DNA of 5,984 bases from JAZTZP01 sp045637525. Lineage in GTDB: Bacteria; Bacillota; Clostridia; UBA1381. Under the pieces are notes generated by a model that saw nothing but the letters and a program-made list of their open reading frames with translations, did not search any database and had not been told where the DNA came from. Every line of letters begins with the position of its first letter. Position 1 is the stretch's first letter. The stretch lies in contig JAZTZP010000043.1 in assembly GCA_045637525.1 (NCBI GenBank), forward strand, positions 1-5,984. Reading direction: 5' to 3'. Below are positions 1 to 5,329 of the stretch, piece after piece. Position numbers and translations under genes: made by a program.

Positions 1-49
1 TTCATCGTGGTTATTTAAGGTTTTCATCGACTATATTATACCACAAAAT

Positions 50-83
50 GGCTGATTCCGCTATGGTTTCAGCCTATTTTTTT
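50..83 (+). terminator. Possible rho-independent terminator
   Basis: GGCTGA at 50-55 pairs with TCAGCC at 68-73 across a 12-base loop, followed by TATTTTTTTG. The stem is only 6 bp and the loop is long, so this is a modest candidate. It would end a plus-strand transcript entering from left of the window. No coding sequence can be supported in 1-49. Confidence 0.4.
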
Positions 84-89
84 GCACAA

Positions 90-117
90 AAAATCGAGGA
101 CTTTCATCCTCGATTTT
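90..117. terminator. Perfect 11-bp hairpin, possible bidirectional terminator
   Basis: AAAATCGAGGA (90-100) and TCCTCGATTTT (107-117) form a perfect 11-bp stem around the loop CTTTCA. The T run is inside the right arm and the A run inside the left, so it could act on either strand. It follows the weaker hairpin at 50-83, giving a tandem pair. Confidence 0.5.
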
Positions 118-149
118 CAGGGGGAGTTTTTAAACATCCCCTTTTTTCA

Positions 150-302
150 TCGATATAAATCTCTTGTGAGATTTTCGATATGTCATAAGTGACTCGATAT
201 GTGCTACCGCGACGAGATTTATATCATATCGAGTTTGAGCAAAGCGAAAACATATCGAATTTACGGAGTAAATATATCGAGCAAACGAAGTTTGCATATC
301 GA
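150..302. repeat. Array of TCGATAT/ATATCGA words with small hairpins
   Basis: The 7-mer TCGATAT starts at 150, 175 and 194, then its reverse complement ATATCGA starts at 226, 252, 274 and 296. The orientation flips once near the centre, and spacing is 19-26 bp. The outer part of the left half is a perfect 12-bp inverted repeat, GATATAAATCTC (152-163) against GAGATTTATATC (214-225). Segments between the right-hand words are small hairpins: ATTTAC-GGA-GTAAAT (259-273) and GCAAAC-GAA-GTTTGC (281-295). Open frames across it on both strands are low-complexity and judged non-coding. It resembles a miniature palindromic intergenic repeat; no mobilising gene is present. Confidence 0.6.
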
Positions 303-421
303 ATAAAAACAATGTTATCCAAACCATTCGCTTTTTTTAGTGGTTTGAGGCTTTGGGAAAAACACTTTTGAAACAAAAGGGTAGATGCCAAGCGGTTTTG
401 AACCAGACTTGAACTGCAGAC
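303..421. other. Unassigned intergenic stretch with short inverted repeats
   Basis: No gene is recognised here. It contains one copy of the ATCCAAACCATTCG block (317-330), an inverted repeat CAAACCA (320-326) / TGGTTTG (341-347), and a small hairpin CTTTTG-AAA-CAAAAG (365-379). The part at 380-421 has no visible structure or coding signal. A degenerate structured RNA or repeat remnant is possible but unproven. Confidence 0.35.
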
Positions 422-469
422 AAAAGAATAGCACCTGATTTATCAAAATAATCAGATGCTATTCTTTTT
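422..469. terminator. Bidirectional terminator of the HTH gene
   Basis: AAAAGAATAGCA (422-433) pairs with TGCTATTCTTTT (457-468). After one A.C mismatch, CTGATT (435-440) pairs with AATCAG (450-455) around a 9-base loop. The minus-strand HTH gene ends inside the hairpin (stop at 459-461), so this is its natural terminator. Flanking A and T runs allow action in both directions. Confidence 0.8.
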
Positions 470-659
470 CAAATTTAATTATATCACTTACTTCGCAATC
501 AAGAACATAACAAAGAGTATCAAGGGTTTTAGTGCTTATTGCTTCTCCTTTTTTTATACGATGAAGTGTGTTAGCGGAAAAACCTTGTTTAAAAATCAAA
601 TAATATTCTGTTAATCCTTTTTTAAATAAAGTATCATAAAATGGTTTATAACTAATCAT
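459..659 (-). CDS. Small Cro/C1-type helix-turn-helix regulator
   Basis: This encodes a 66-aa protein that is essentially one DNA-binding domain. Residues about 18-50 form the helix-turn-helix, with the SANTLHRIKKGEAIS segment as turn and recognition helix. The tail TLDTLCYVLDCEVSDIIKFE is the pattern of the compact HTH_26/YozG-like group of Cro/C1 regulators. There is no effector or multimerisation domain, so it probably binds as a dimer. The start is the ATG at 657-659, preceded by GGTGAT at a good distance; the in-frame GTG at 669-671 would overlap that ribosome binding site. The gene is transcribed away from the GGDEF gene, and the gap holds a perfect palindrome plus repeated ATACTCA half-sites, so control of itself and the GGDEF gene is inferred. 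Family assignment is firm; the target is inference. Confidence 0.85.
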   Translation of the reverse strand: MISYKPFYDTLFKKGLTEYYLIFKQGFSANTLHRIKKGEAISTKTLDTLCYVLDCEVSDIIKFEKE

Positions 660-680
660 TTTTATCACCAAAATAATTTT

Positions 681-709
681 ACCATACTCAAAGTATTGAC
701 AATACTCAA
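681..709 (-). promoter_or_regulatory. Candidate promoter of the HTH gene
   Basis: On the minus strand, TTGAGT (complement of 704-709) lies 17 bp from TATGGT (complement of 681-686). Transcription would start near 674 and give a very short leader before the ATG at 659. The -10 is poor. An alternative is TTGTCA (697-702) with TAAAAT (676-681) at 15 bp. Either overlaps the palindromes and the divergent promoter. Confidence 0.4.
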
Positions 710-746
710 TATATTGAGTATAATTATGTCGTTATACAATGAGTAT
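684..746. promoter_or_regulatory. Probable operator region: overlapping palindromes and half-sites
   Basis: ATACTCAATATATTGAGTAT (702-721) is a perfect 20-bp palindrome. A second, GTATTGACAATAC (693-705), overlaps its left edge. The half-site ATACTCA starts at 684 and 702, and its complement TGAGTAT at 715 and 740. The palindrome fills the spacer and part of the -10 of the GGDEF promoter, so bound protein would block RNA polymerase. The adjacent HTH protein is the obvious candidate ligand; that assignment is inferred from position. Confidence 0.65.
696..724 (+). promoter_or_regulatory. Consensus sigma-A promoter of the GGDEF gene
   Basis: TTGACA (696-701) and TATAAT (719-724) are both exact consensus hexamers, 17 bp apart. 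Transcription should start near 731, leaving a leader of about 84 bases. A second TATAAT at 787-792 has no good -35 partner. Such a strong promoter combined with a palindromic operator suggests a gene held off by a repressor. Confidence 0.85.
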
Positions 747-814
747 TTTATAGACATCAGTTTAAATTATACCCATATATTTACATTATAATTGCACAAA
801 AAAGAGGGGTAAAA

Positions 815-1411
815 ATGAGGATAGCATTTGGCTTTACAACAGTTATAACAATATTACTTATAGTTATTATACTAAAACTTTTATTAAAAATTCGCATTCT
901 CTCCAAAAAACTTAAATATGTCGATGAAGCAAATATGTGGCATGAACTTGCCATTACAGACGATTTGACAGGTATTTATAATAGAAATGCATATAATTTA
1001 TATATGGATAGAAATAGAGTAGATATGAAACATAAATCAAGAGGAATTGTCCTTTTTGATGTTGATGATTTTAAAATAATCAATGACACTCAAGGCCATT
1101 TGGCAGGAGATGCTGTATTGAAGAATGTGGCAAAAATTCTTACAGAAGTTTTTTCTGCTCCCCAATATAGTGTTTTTCGTATAGGTGGAGATGAATTTGC
1201 GGTTGTATTTGAAGATGTTTCTGAAAAGGGGATTATTGAGCATCTGCTCACTTTAAAAAAGCAACTAAATGAGAATGGAGATATAAGTTTATCAAAAGGA
1301 TATTCAATGATTAAAGATAATCCAGAACAAGCATTTAGGTATGCAGACGATATGCTTTATGCGGACAAACTATCTAAAAATTTGCGGAACTGCTCCCAGG
1401 AAAACATTTGA
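815..1411 (+). CDS. Membrane-anchored GGDEF protein, probable diguanylate cyclase
   Basis: The 198-aa product likely makes cyclic di-GMP from two GTP at the inner face of the membrane. Residues about 4-25 are one hydrophobic helix followed by a basic stretch (K21-K34), placing the rest in the cytoplasm. The GGDEF domain spans about 45-195: DDLTGIYNRNAY (49-60), FDVDDFKIINDTQGHLAGD (81-99), GGDEF (124-128) and ADDMLYADKLSKN (177-189). By comparison with PleD, metal-binding D82, nucleotide-contacting N90 and D99, and the GGDEF loop are intact, so activity is expected. The usual inhibitory RxxD site before GGDEF is absent (APQY in that place). There is no PAS, GAF or other sensor domain. AGAGGGG (803-809) precedes the ATG. 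Control is probably transcriptional, through the divergent HTH protein. Activity is inferred, not shown. Confidence 0.9.
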   Translation: MRIAFGFTTVITILLIVIILKLLLKIRILSKKLKYVDEANMWHELAITDDLTGIYNRNAYNLYMDRNRVDMKHKSRGIVLFDVDDFKIINDTQGHLAGDAVLKNVAKILTEVFSAPQYSVFRIGGDEFAVVFEDVSEKGIIEHLLTLKKQLNENGDISLSKGYSMIKDNPEQAFRYADDMLYADKLSKNLRNCSQENI

Positions 1412-1434
1412 GATTTTAAACGGTATCTGTATTA

Positions 1435-1460
1435 AAACAATATGCATCTAAACCATTCGG
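1435..1460. repeat. Short block ATCTAAACCATTCGG, copy 2 of 3
   Basis: The sequence AAAACAAT, four bases, then ATCTAAACCATTCGG matches 307-331 (AAAACAAT, three bases, ATCCAAACCATTCGC) and 5292-5322 (AAAATAAT, seven bases, ATCTAAATCATTCGG). Here it lies between the GGDEF stop codon and its terminator. Function unknown. Confidence 0.5.
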
Positions 1461-1470
1461 ATCTTCCAAT

Positions 1471-1502
1471 AAGAAAAGGATACCTTTGGTATCCTTTTTC
1501 TT
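1471..1502. terminator. Terminator of the GGDEF gene
   Basis: AAGAAAAGGATACC (1471-1484) and GGTATCCTTTTTCTT (1488-1502) form a long stem with a TTT loop and one unpaired T. The T-rich right arm fits rho-independent termination on the plus strand. The mirror-image A run allows action on the minus strand too, for anything transcribed leftward through the structured region beyond. Confidence 0.85.
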
Positions 1503-1519
1503 ATTGTGTGAATAAATTA

Positions 1520-1674
1520 AGAGGGACTCGAACCCTGAGAGGGTTTTGCGTGAAGAAAAAGAGTCCGGTGGACTGTTTTTTAGCAAAAGTTGTGAAGTCC
1601 GGTACCGAAACACAAAGCGTTTGGGTGGACGAGCAGGTAAGGCGCGAAGCGACTGTGTCCCTGAAGATCCACCA
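1520..1674. repeat. GC-rich structured intergenic unit A with tRNA T-arm-like end
   Basis: It begins with AGGGACTC (1522-1529) and ends with CTGAAGATCCACCA (1661-1674). Read on the minus strand, the left end gives AGGGTTCGAGTCCCT, a T-arm-like stem with loop TTCGAGT, but no acceptor, anticodon or D arm can be drawn around it. Other hairpins are AACCCT-GAG-AGGGTT (1531-1545) and AGTCC-GGT-GGACT (1562-1574) flanked by A and T runs. Bases 1621-1680 are 36/60 G+C, against about a quarter in parts of the preceding gene. Open frames through it show no protein family and are treated as spurious. Confidence 0.55.
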
Positions 1675-1722
1675 ACGACGATACTACCCAATAGGGTGGT
1701 ATTTGTCGTTGGTGAGATCTTT
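1663..1722. repeat. Long imperfect hairpin between the two units
   Basis: GAAGATCC ACCAACGAC (1663-1679) pairs with GTCGTTGGT GAGATCTT (1705-1722) with one bulged A. Beyond a small internal bulge, ATACTACCC (1681-1689) pairs with GGGTGGTAT (1694-1702) with one G.T pair around loop AATA. The stem is about 26 bp in total. There is no U tract, so it is not a classical terminator. Confidence 0.7.
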
Positions 1723-1779
1723 CCTTGCCTGTCGGCAGGACGGATTCAAGCATCGCACAAGTGCTCGCTTTCATCTCGC

Positions 1780-1847
1780 AGGGACTCTCGGGCTACGCAA
1801 CAATTCACCGGATTGTTGCGTTTACGCCCTCGTCTGAAGATCCACCA
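1780..1847. repeat. GC-rich structured intergenic unit B
   Basis: It has the same AGGGACTC start (1780-1787) and CTGAAGATCCACCA end (1834-1847) as the unit at 1520-1674, but is only 68 bp. Its core is a perfect 10-bp stem, ACGCAACAAT (1795-1804) with ATTGTTGCGT (1812-1821), and loop TCACCGG. The loop word CACCGG is the reverse complement of CCGGTG in the matching hairpin of unit A. Between the units, 1723-1779 has the small hairpins CCTG-TCGG-CAGG (1728-1739) and GCAC-AA-GTGC (1755-1764). Confidence 0.5.
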
Positions 1848-1849
1848 CC

Positions 1850-1894
1850 AAAACAGAACGATTTAAATGACAACGCTAAATCGTTCTGTTTTTT
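1850..1894. terminator. Strong terminator closing the structured region
   Basis: AAAACAGAACGATTTA (1850-1865) pairs perfectly with TAAATCGTTCTGTTTT (1877-1892) across an 11-base loop, and the T run continues to 1894. No protein gene lies between this and the terminator at 1471-1502, so it either ends an RNA made from the structured region or insulates the tetR promoter. The gap 1895-1971 shows nothing recognisable. Confidence 0.8.
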
Positions 1895-1971
1895 ATGTAT
1901 ATAAAGAATTGTTATGTTGATTCAGCGTATGATTTTAATGTGATCTTGAGCAATTGAGACTAACGAAGCTA

Positions 1972-2000
1972 TTGACAATTAATGAATAATATGGTAATAT
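1972..2000 (+). promoter_or_regulatory. Promoter of the TetR-family gene
   Basis: TTGACA (1972-1977) is an exact -35, 17 bp from TAATAT (1995-2000). The expected start at about 2006-2008 falls on the left edge of the AGCACACTGTGTGCT operator. Confidence 0.85.
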
Positions 2001-2005
2001 GATTT

Positions 2006-2020
2006 AGCACACTGTGTGCT
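2006..2020. promoter_or_regulatory. TetR operator, copy 1
   Basis: AGCACAC-T-GTGTGCT is a perfect palindrome with one central base, placed just after the -10 at the predicted transcription start. An identical 15-mer recurs at 2662-2676. Position and size suit binding by the TetR dimer encoded immediately downstream, giving autorepression. Confidence 0.8.
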
Positions 2021-2037
2021 GAATGAGGGGTGTTCTT

Positions 2038-2616
2038 ATGACTAATACCTGTGATAAGTTGATTTATGATGAGATGTCTGAACAAATAATAGAAGCTACA
2101 GAGAAATTAACTTTATTTGAAAAAACGCAAAATATAAATGTACGCAAAATCTTGAAACATCTTGGTATAACAAACCGAGTTTTTTATAATCGTTTTCACA
2201 ATATTGATGAAGTTCTCGATATAATTTCTGAACGGTCCGTGTTAAAAGTTAGGAAGAGCTTGAAATTTCATTTTAATGAAGAAATTGATTTTTTTGAACA
2301 AATAATGGATGAAGTTGAAAAAACTCTTATCATTTCCTATGAAACAAGGATGAATTTTGCACATTATGTATTTGAAAACGATACTTTTACTGACAGTAAT
2401 TATCAATGGTGGATAGAAGAAATCAAGAAGATACTTAATTATGCCATTGACAAAGGGTATGTTAAGAAGGTTGACACCGATATGACAAGTTATGCAATTT
2501 GGTGTTTTATCCGAGGCTTTAACGCTGATGCCATTGGCAGAAAACTTCCATTGGACGAAGCGATAAAACGATACAGATATGGCTTTAAATTTATTTTAGA
2601 CGGATTAAAAAATTAA
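2038..2616 (+). CDS. TetR/AcrR-family transcriptional regulator
   Basis: The 192-aa length is normal for TetR repressors. The N-terminal DNA-binding domain covers about 13-65. INVRKILKHLGITNRVFYNRFHNIDEVLDII (33-63 overall) carries the helix-turn-helix in the standard LxxIAxxxGVSxxxxYxxFxxKxxLL pattern, with Y50 and F53 at the signature places. The rest is a helical ligand and dimer domain, rich in aromatics (W124, W125, W155), with no specific ligand deducible. The start is the ATG at 2038, seven bases after AGGGG; the upstream in-frame ATG at 2023 would overlap that site and nearly touch the operator. It leads a cassette with the two dehydrogenase genes. The matching palindromes before it and before the alcohol dehydrogenase suggest it represses both until an alcohol, aldehyde or related molecule binds. 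Confidence 0.9.
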   Translation: MTNTCDKLIYDEMSEQIIEATEKLTLFEKTQNINVRKILKHLGITNRVFYNRFHNIDEVLDIISERSVLKVRKSLKFHFNEEIDFFEQIMDEVEKTLIISYETRMNFAHYVFENDTFTDSNYQWWIEEIKKILNYAIDKGYVKKVDTDMTSYAIWCFIRGFNADAIGRKLPLDEAIKRYRYGFKFILDGLKN

Positions 2617-2619
2617 TGC

Positions 2620-2658
2620 AACTTTTTAAGCAGAGATTTTACCTCTGCTTAAAAAGTT
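2620..2658. promoter_or_regulatory. Perfect 16-bp hairpin in the tetR-dehydrogenase gap
   Basis: AACTTTTTAAGCAGAG (2620-2635) and CTCTGCTTAAAAAGTT (2643-2658) pair perfectly around loop ATTTTAC. The bases after it are CTAAGC, so there is no trailing U tract and it is not a textbook terminator. It may protect or process the mRNA between tetR and the enzymes, or partially terminate. Its last three bases, GTT, are shared with the wider palindrome around the second operator. Confidence 0.6.
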
Positions 2659-2661
2659 CTA

Positions 2662-2676
2662 AGCACACTGTGTGCT
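2662..2676. promoter_or_regulatory. TetR operator, copy 2
   Basis: The identical 15-mer AGCACACTGTGTGCT sits in the 91-bp gap before the alcohol dehydrogenase. Here it is embedded in a 27-bp near-palindrome (2656-2682, GTTCTA at the left and TAAGAAC at the right) with one mismatched pair. No convincing promoter is visible beside it. A weak TATAAA at 2684-2689 lacks a -35, so this copy may block reading from tetR rather than a separate start. Confidence 0.75.
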
Positions 2677-2707
2677 AAGAACATATAAATATAGAAAGGG
2701 AATAGTT

Positions 2708-3916
2708 ATGTTTTTTATTAAATCAGTATATTGCCGTGTATTTCAGTCGGCATTCAGAATGGCTCTGCCGGTACTTCCATACAGAGAACCGGAAATTGTG
2801 AGTTGTTGTACAGAACTTGGAAGAATATTAAAAAAAGAAACAGCAACTTCAGTTCTTGTAGTTACAGACAAAGGCATCGTCAACAATGGATTGTTAAAGC
2901 CTGTTGAAGATGCATTAAAAACAGGTAATATTCCGTATGCAGTTTATGATGATACGCTTCCCAATCCAACTGTTATAAATGTAGAGGATGCGCTTAAGCT
3001 GTATCACACAAACAAATGTAATGCCATTGTAGCAATTGGCGGTGGCTCAGCTATGGACTGTGCAAAGGCAGTAGGTGCCCGTGTTGTGTATCCAAAAAGA
3101 ACTGTAAATCAGTTAGGTGGCAAATTGAAGGCTTGGCGTAAATTGCCTACTTTTATAGCTATCCCTACAACAGCAGGTACAGGTAGCGAAACGACTTTAG
3201 CTGCAATGATTACGGATTCTACAACACACCATAAATACGCAATAATGAGTTTCCCGTTAATTCCCCATTATGCAGTTTTAGATGCATCGCTTACATATTC
3301 GTTGCCACCACATTTAACAGCCACTACCGGAATGGATGCACTTACTCATGCGGTCGAAGCATACATTGGTCGTTCTACAACTAAGGAAACACGCACACTT
3401 GCGTTGGAAGCGACAAAGCTTGTATTTAAAAATGTTTACGATGCATACTCTGATGGGAAAAATCATACTGCAAGAGAAAATATGCTTCATGCAGCATACA
3501 AGGCAGGTATAGCATTTTCAAAGTCGTATGTGGGATATATTCACGCTCTTGCTCATTCGCTTGGCGGTTTATACGGAACACCGCACGGACTTGCGAATAC
3601 GGTTATTATGCCTTATGTACTTGCGGCTTATGGCAAAAGCATATATAAAAAGCTTCATAAACTTGGAGCGTATGCCGGGGTTTGTGATGAAGGGGATTCA
3701 TATGAGATTGGCGCTAAGAAATTTATAGATGCAATCAAAAAGCTCAACTCGGATATGGGAATTTCCACTAAGATAGAAGGTATCAAGAAGAAAGATGTTT
3801 TATCTTTGTCAAAGTATGCGGAAAAGGAAGCTAATCCTCTTTATCCGGTACCAAAACTTATGACAAGAAAAGAATTGGCAAGCTTTTATTATATGATTGC
3901 AGATTGGAGTAAATAA
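2708..3916 (+). CDS. Iron-containing (type III) alcohol dehydrogenase
   Basis: The 402-aa cytoplasmic enzyme should interconvert an alcohol and an aldehyde or ketone with NAD(P). Nucleotide-binding GGGSAMDCAK is at 111-120 and TTAGTGSETT at 154-163. By alignment with FucO, the metal ligands are D210 and H214 in GMDALTHAVEAYI, H279 in YIHALAHSLGG, and H293 in TPHG; all four are present, so it should be active. The first 25 residues (MFFIKSVYCRVFQSAFRMAL, then PVLPY) are a hydrophobic, basic leader ahead of the normal N-terminus. The start is ATG 2708, after AAAGGGA; the in-frame GTG at 2672 lies inside the operator and is unlikely. The aldehyde dehydrogenase gene follows after one base, so the two are co-transcribed and probably coupled. 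The upstream operator suggests TetR control. Substrate cannot be deduced. Confidence 0.93.
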   Translation: MFFIKSVYCRVFQSAFRMALPVLPYREPEIVSCCTELGRILKKETATSVLVVTDKGIVNNGLLKPVEDALKTGNIPYAVYDDTLPNPTVINVEDALKLYHTNKCNAIVAIGGGSAMDCAKAVGARVVYPKRTVNQLGGKLKAWRKLPTFIAIPTTAGTGSETTLAAMITDSTTHHKYAIMSFPLIPHYAVLDASLTYSLPPHLTATTGMDALTHAVEAYIGRSTTKETRTLALEATKLVFKNVYDAYSDGKNHTARENMLHAAYKAGIAFSKSYVGYIHALAHSLGGLYGTPHGLANTVIMPYVLAAYGKSIYKKLHKLGAYAGVCDEGDSYEIGAKKFIDAIKKLNSDMGISTKIEGIKKKDVLSLSKYAEKEANPLYPVPKLMTRKELASFYYMIADWSK

Positions 3917-3917
3917 A

Positions 3918-5300
3918 ATGACAAGCGAACAGATAAACAGCCTGCTTGAAAAGCAGAGAAAATATTATAAAAGCGGTGCTACAATTCCTGTAAAGTTCCG
4001 CATTGAACAACTAAAAAAGCTTTACGCAACAGTAAAGAAATACCAAACCGAAGTAAATGAAGCATTGAAAACTGACCTTGGAAAAAGTCATTTTGAAGGT
4101 TTTATGTGTGAAAGGGGTCTTGTACTTTCCGAGATTTCATATATGATTCGTCATACAAAAAGATTTGCAAAGAGAAAGACAGTTTATACTCCTCTTACAA
4201 ACTTTGCATCACATAGTTTTAAGCAACCTGTTCCTTATGGCAATACGCTTATCATGAGTCCGTGGAACTATCCTTTTCTTTTGACCATTGATCCGCTTGT
4301 CGATAGCATTGCCGCAGGGAACACGGCTATTGTTAAACCGAGTGCATATTCTCCGGCAACAAGTAAGATTATAGAAAAAATCATAACAGAATGCTTCTCG
4401 CCTGAATATGTTGCGGTTGTAACAGGCGGCAGGGCTGAAAACACAGCACTTTTAGAGCAAAAATTTGATTTTGTATTCTTCACAGGAAGTCAGGCGGTTG
4501 GCAAGGAGGTTCTTCGTCATACTGCCGAGTATCTTACGCCTGCTGTATTGGAACTTGGAGGCAAAAGTCCTTGTATTGTAGATGAGAGTGCGAACATTAA
4601 ACTTGCAGCAAAAAGAATTGTGTTTGGAAAATTTTTAAACTGTGGTCAGACCTGTGTTGCACCTGATTATATACTCTGCGAAAGTTCGGTAAAGGATAAA
4701 TTTATAGGCGAAGTTGTAAAACAAATAAAGAAACAATATGGCGATAATCCTCTTGAAAACAAAGATTATGGTAAAATAATTAACGAAAGGCATTTTGAAA
4801 GACTTTGCGGTCTTATAGATAAAGATAAAGTTGTTATTGGAGGAGAACTAAACAATAAAACTCATCAGATTGCACCCACTGTTATGGATAATGTAACAGA
4901 ATCAGATGCAGTTATGGGCGAAGAAATATTTGGACCTATTATGCCGATACTTACATTTGATAGCTTTGATAAAATGATTGAAGAATTAAAAGATAAAGAT
5001 AAACCTCTTGCTTTATATTTGTTTTCAAGCAATAAAAAACATATTAACCGTGTTACAAAAGAACTTTCATATGGCGGAGGTTGTATCAATGATGTAGTGG
5101 TTCACCTTGCCACAAGCGAAATGGGATTTGGCGGTGTTGGTGAAAGCGGTATGGGCGCATATCATGGCAAAGACGGATTTGATGCTTTTTCACACTACAA
5201 ATCTGTTATGGATAAAAAAACATGGCTTGATTTGCCAATGCGCTATCAGCCGTATAAAAACAAACTTTATGAGAAGCTTTTGAATATATTTTTAAAATAA
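3918..5300 (+). CDS. NAD(P)-dependent aldehyde dehydrogenase, class-3-like
   Basis: The 460-aa enzyme oxidises an aldehyde to a carboxylate. The Rossmann and cofactor segment includes SPWNYP (114-119, catalytic N117), KPS (140-142) and FTGS (188-191). The general base lies in ELGGKSP (E212), and the nucleophile is C246 in NCGQTCVAPD. EEIFGP is at 335-340, and the C-terminal GGVGESGMGAYHGKDGFDAF (405-424) with FSHYKSV is typical of the ALDH3 group. Length also fits ALDH3 (about 450-490) rather than the longer ALDH1/2 forms. The C-terminus ends in a basic, amphipathic stretch (KNKLYEKLLNIFLK). The start is ATG 3918; its GGAG (3906-3909) lies within the last codons of the alcohol dehydrogenase, indicating coupled translation. 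With that enzyme it could form an alcohol-to-acid route. Fatty or aromatic aldehydes are possible substrates, but this is not determined. Confidence 0.93.
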   Translation: MTSEQINSLLEKQRKYYKSGATIPVKFRIEQLKKLYATVKKYQTEVNEALKTDLGKSHFEGFMCERGLVLSEISYMIRHTKRFAKRKTVYTPLTNFASHSFKQPVPYGNTLIMSPWNYPFLLTIDPLVDSIAAGNTAIVKPSAYSPATSKIIEKIITECFSPEYVAVVTGGRAENTALLEQKFDFVFFTGSQAVGKEVLRHTAEYLTPAVLELGGKSPCIVDESANIKLAAKRIVFGKFLNCGQTCVAPDYILCESSVKDKFIGEVVKQIKKQYGDNPLENKDYGKIINERHFERLCGLIDKDKVVIGGELNNKTHQIAPTVMDNVTESDAVMGEEIFGPIMPILTFDSFDKMIEELKDKDKPLALYLFSSNKKHINRVTKELSYGGGCINDVVVHLATSEMGFGGVGESGMGAYHGKDGFDAFSHYKSVMDKKTWLDLPMRYQPYKNKLYEKLLNIFLK

Positions 5301-5322
5301 TAGATGTCATCTAAATCATTCG
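5292..5322. repeat. Short block ATCTAAATCATTCGG, copy 3 of 3
   Basis: ATCTAAATCATTCGG (5308-5322), preceded by AAAATAAT, matches the blocks at 307-331 and 1435-1460. It starts at the aldehyde dehydrogenase stop codon and ends 7 bases before the terminator, the same arrangement as after the GGDEF gene. Confidence 0.5.
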
Positions 5323-5329
5323 GCTCATT

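Noticed and set aside
150..302. CRISPR array
   Set aside because: The repeated word is 7 bp, flips orientation and has gaps that are themselves hairpins; no cas gene is present.
130..371. Open frames of about 60 codons on both strands over the TCGATAT array
   Set aside because: Composition follows the repeat words, and neither has a convincing ribosome binding site or domain.
317..420. Cyclic di-GMP riboswitch, suggested by AAACCATTCG near a GGDEF gene
   Set aside because: The decamer resembles one stretch of the GEMM-I class, but the second stem, tetraloop receptor and P1 pairing are not found, and no plus-strand gene follows.
1520..1600. tRNA gene on the minus strand
   Set aside because: Only a T-arm-like piece is present; no acceptor stem, D arm, anticodon arm or CCA end could be formed around it.
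1416..1866. Open frames of 90-130 codons on both strands across the structured region
   Set aside because: They run through terminators and hairpins, overlap one another, lack ribosome binding sites and show no family pattern.
2672..2707. GTG start 12 codons upstream for the alcohol dehydrogenase
   Set aside because: It lies inside the operator and lacks a ribosome binding site; ATG 2708 has AAAGGGA at the right distance.
3897..3917. TTG start for the aldehyde dehydrogenase overlapping the previous gene
   Set aside because: ATG 3918 has GGAG eight bases upstream and matches the family's usual N-terminus; the TTG has no such site.
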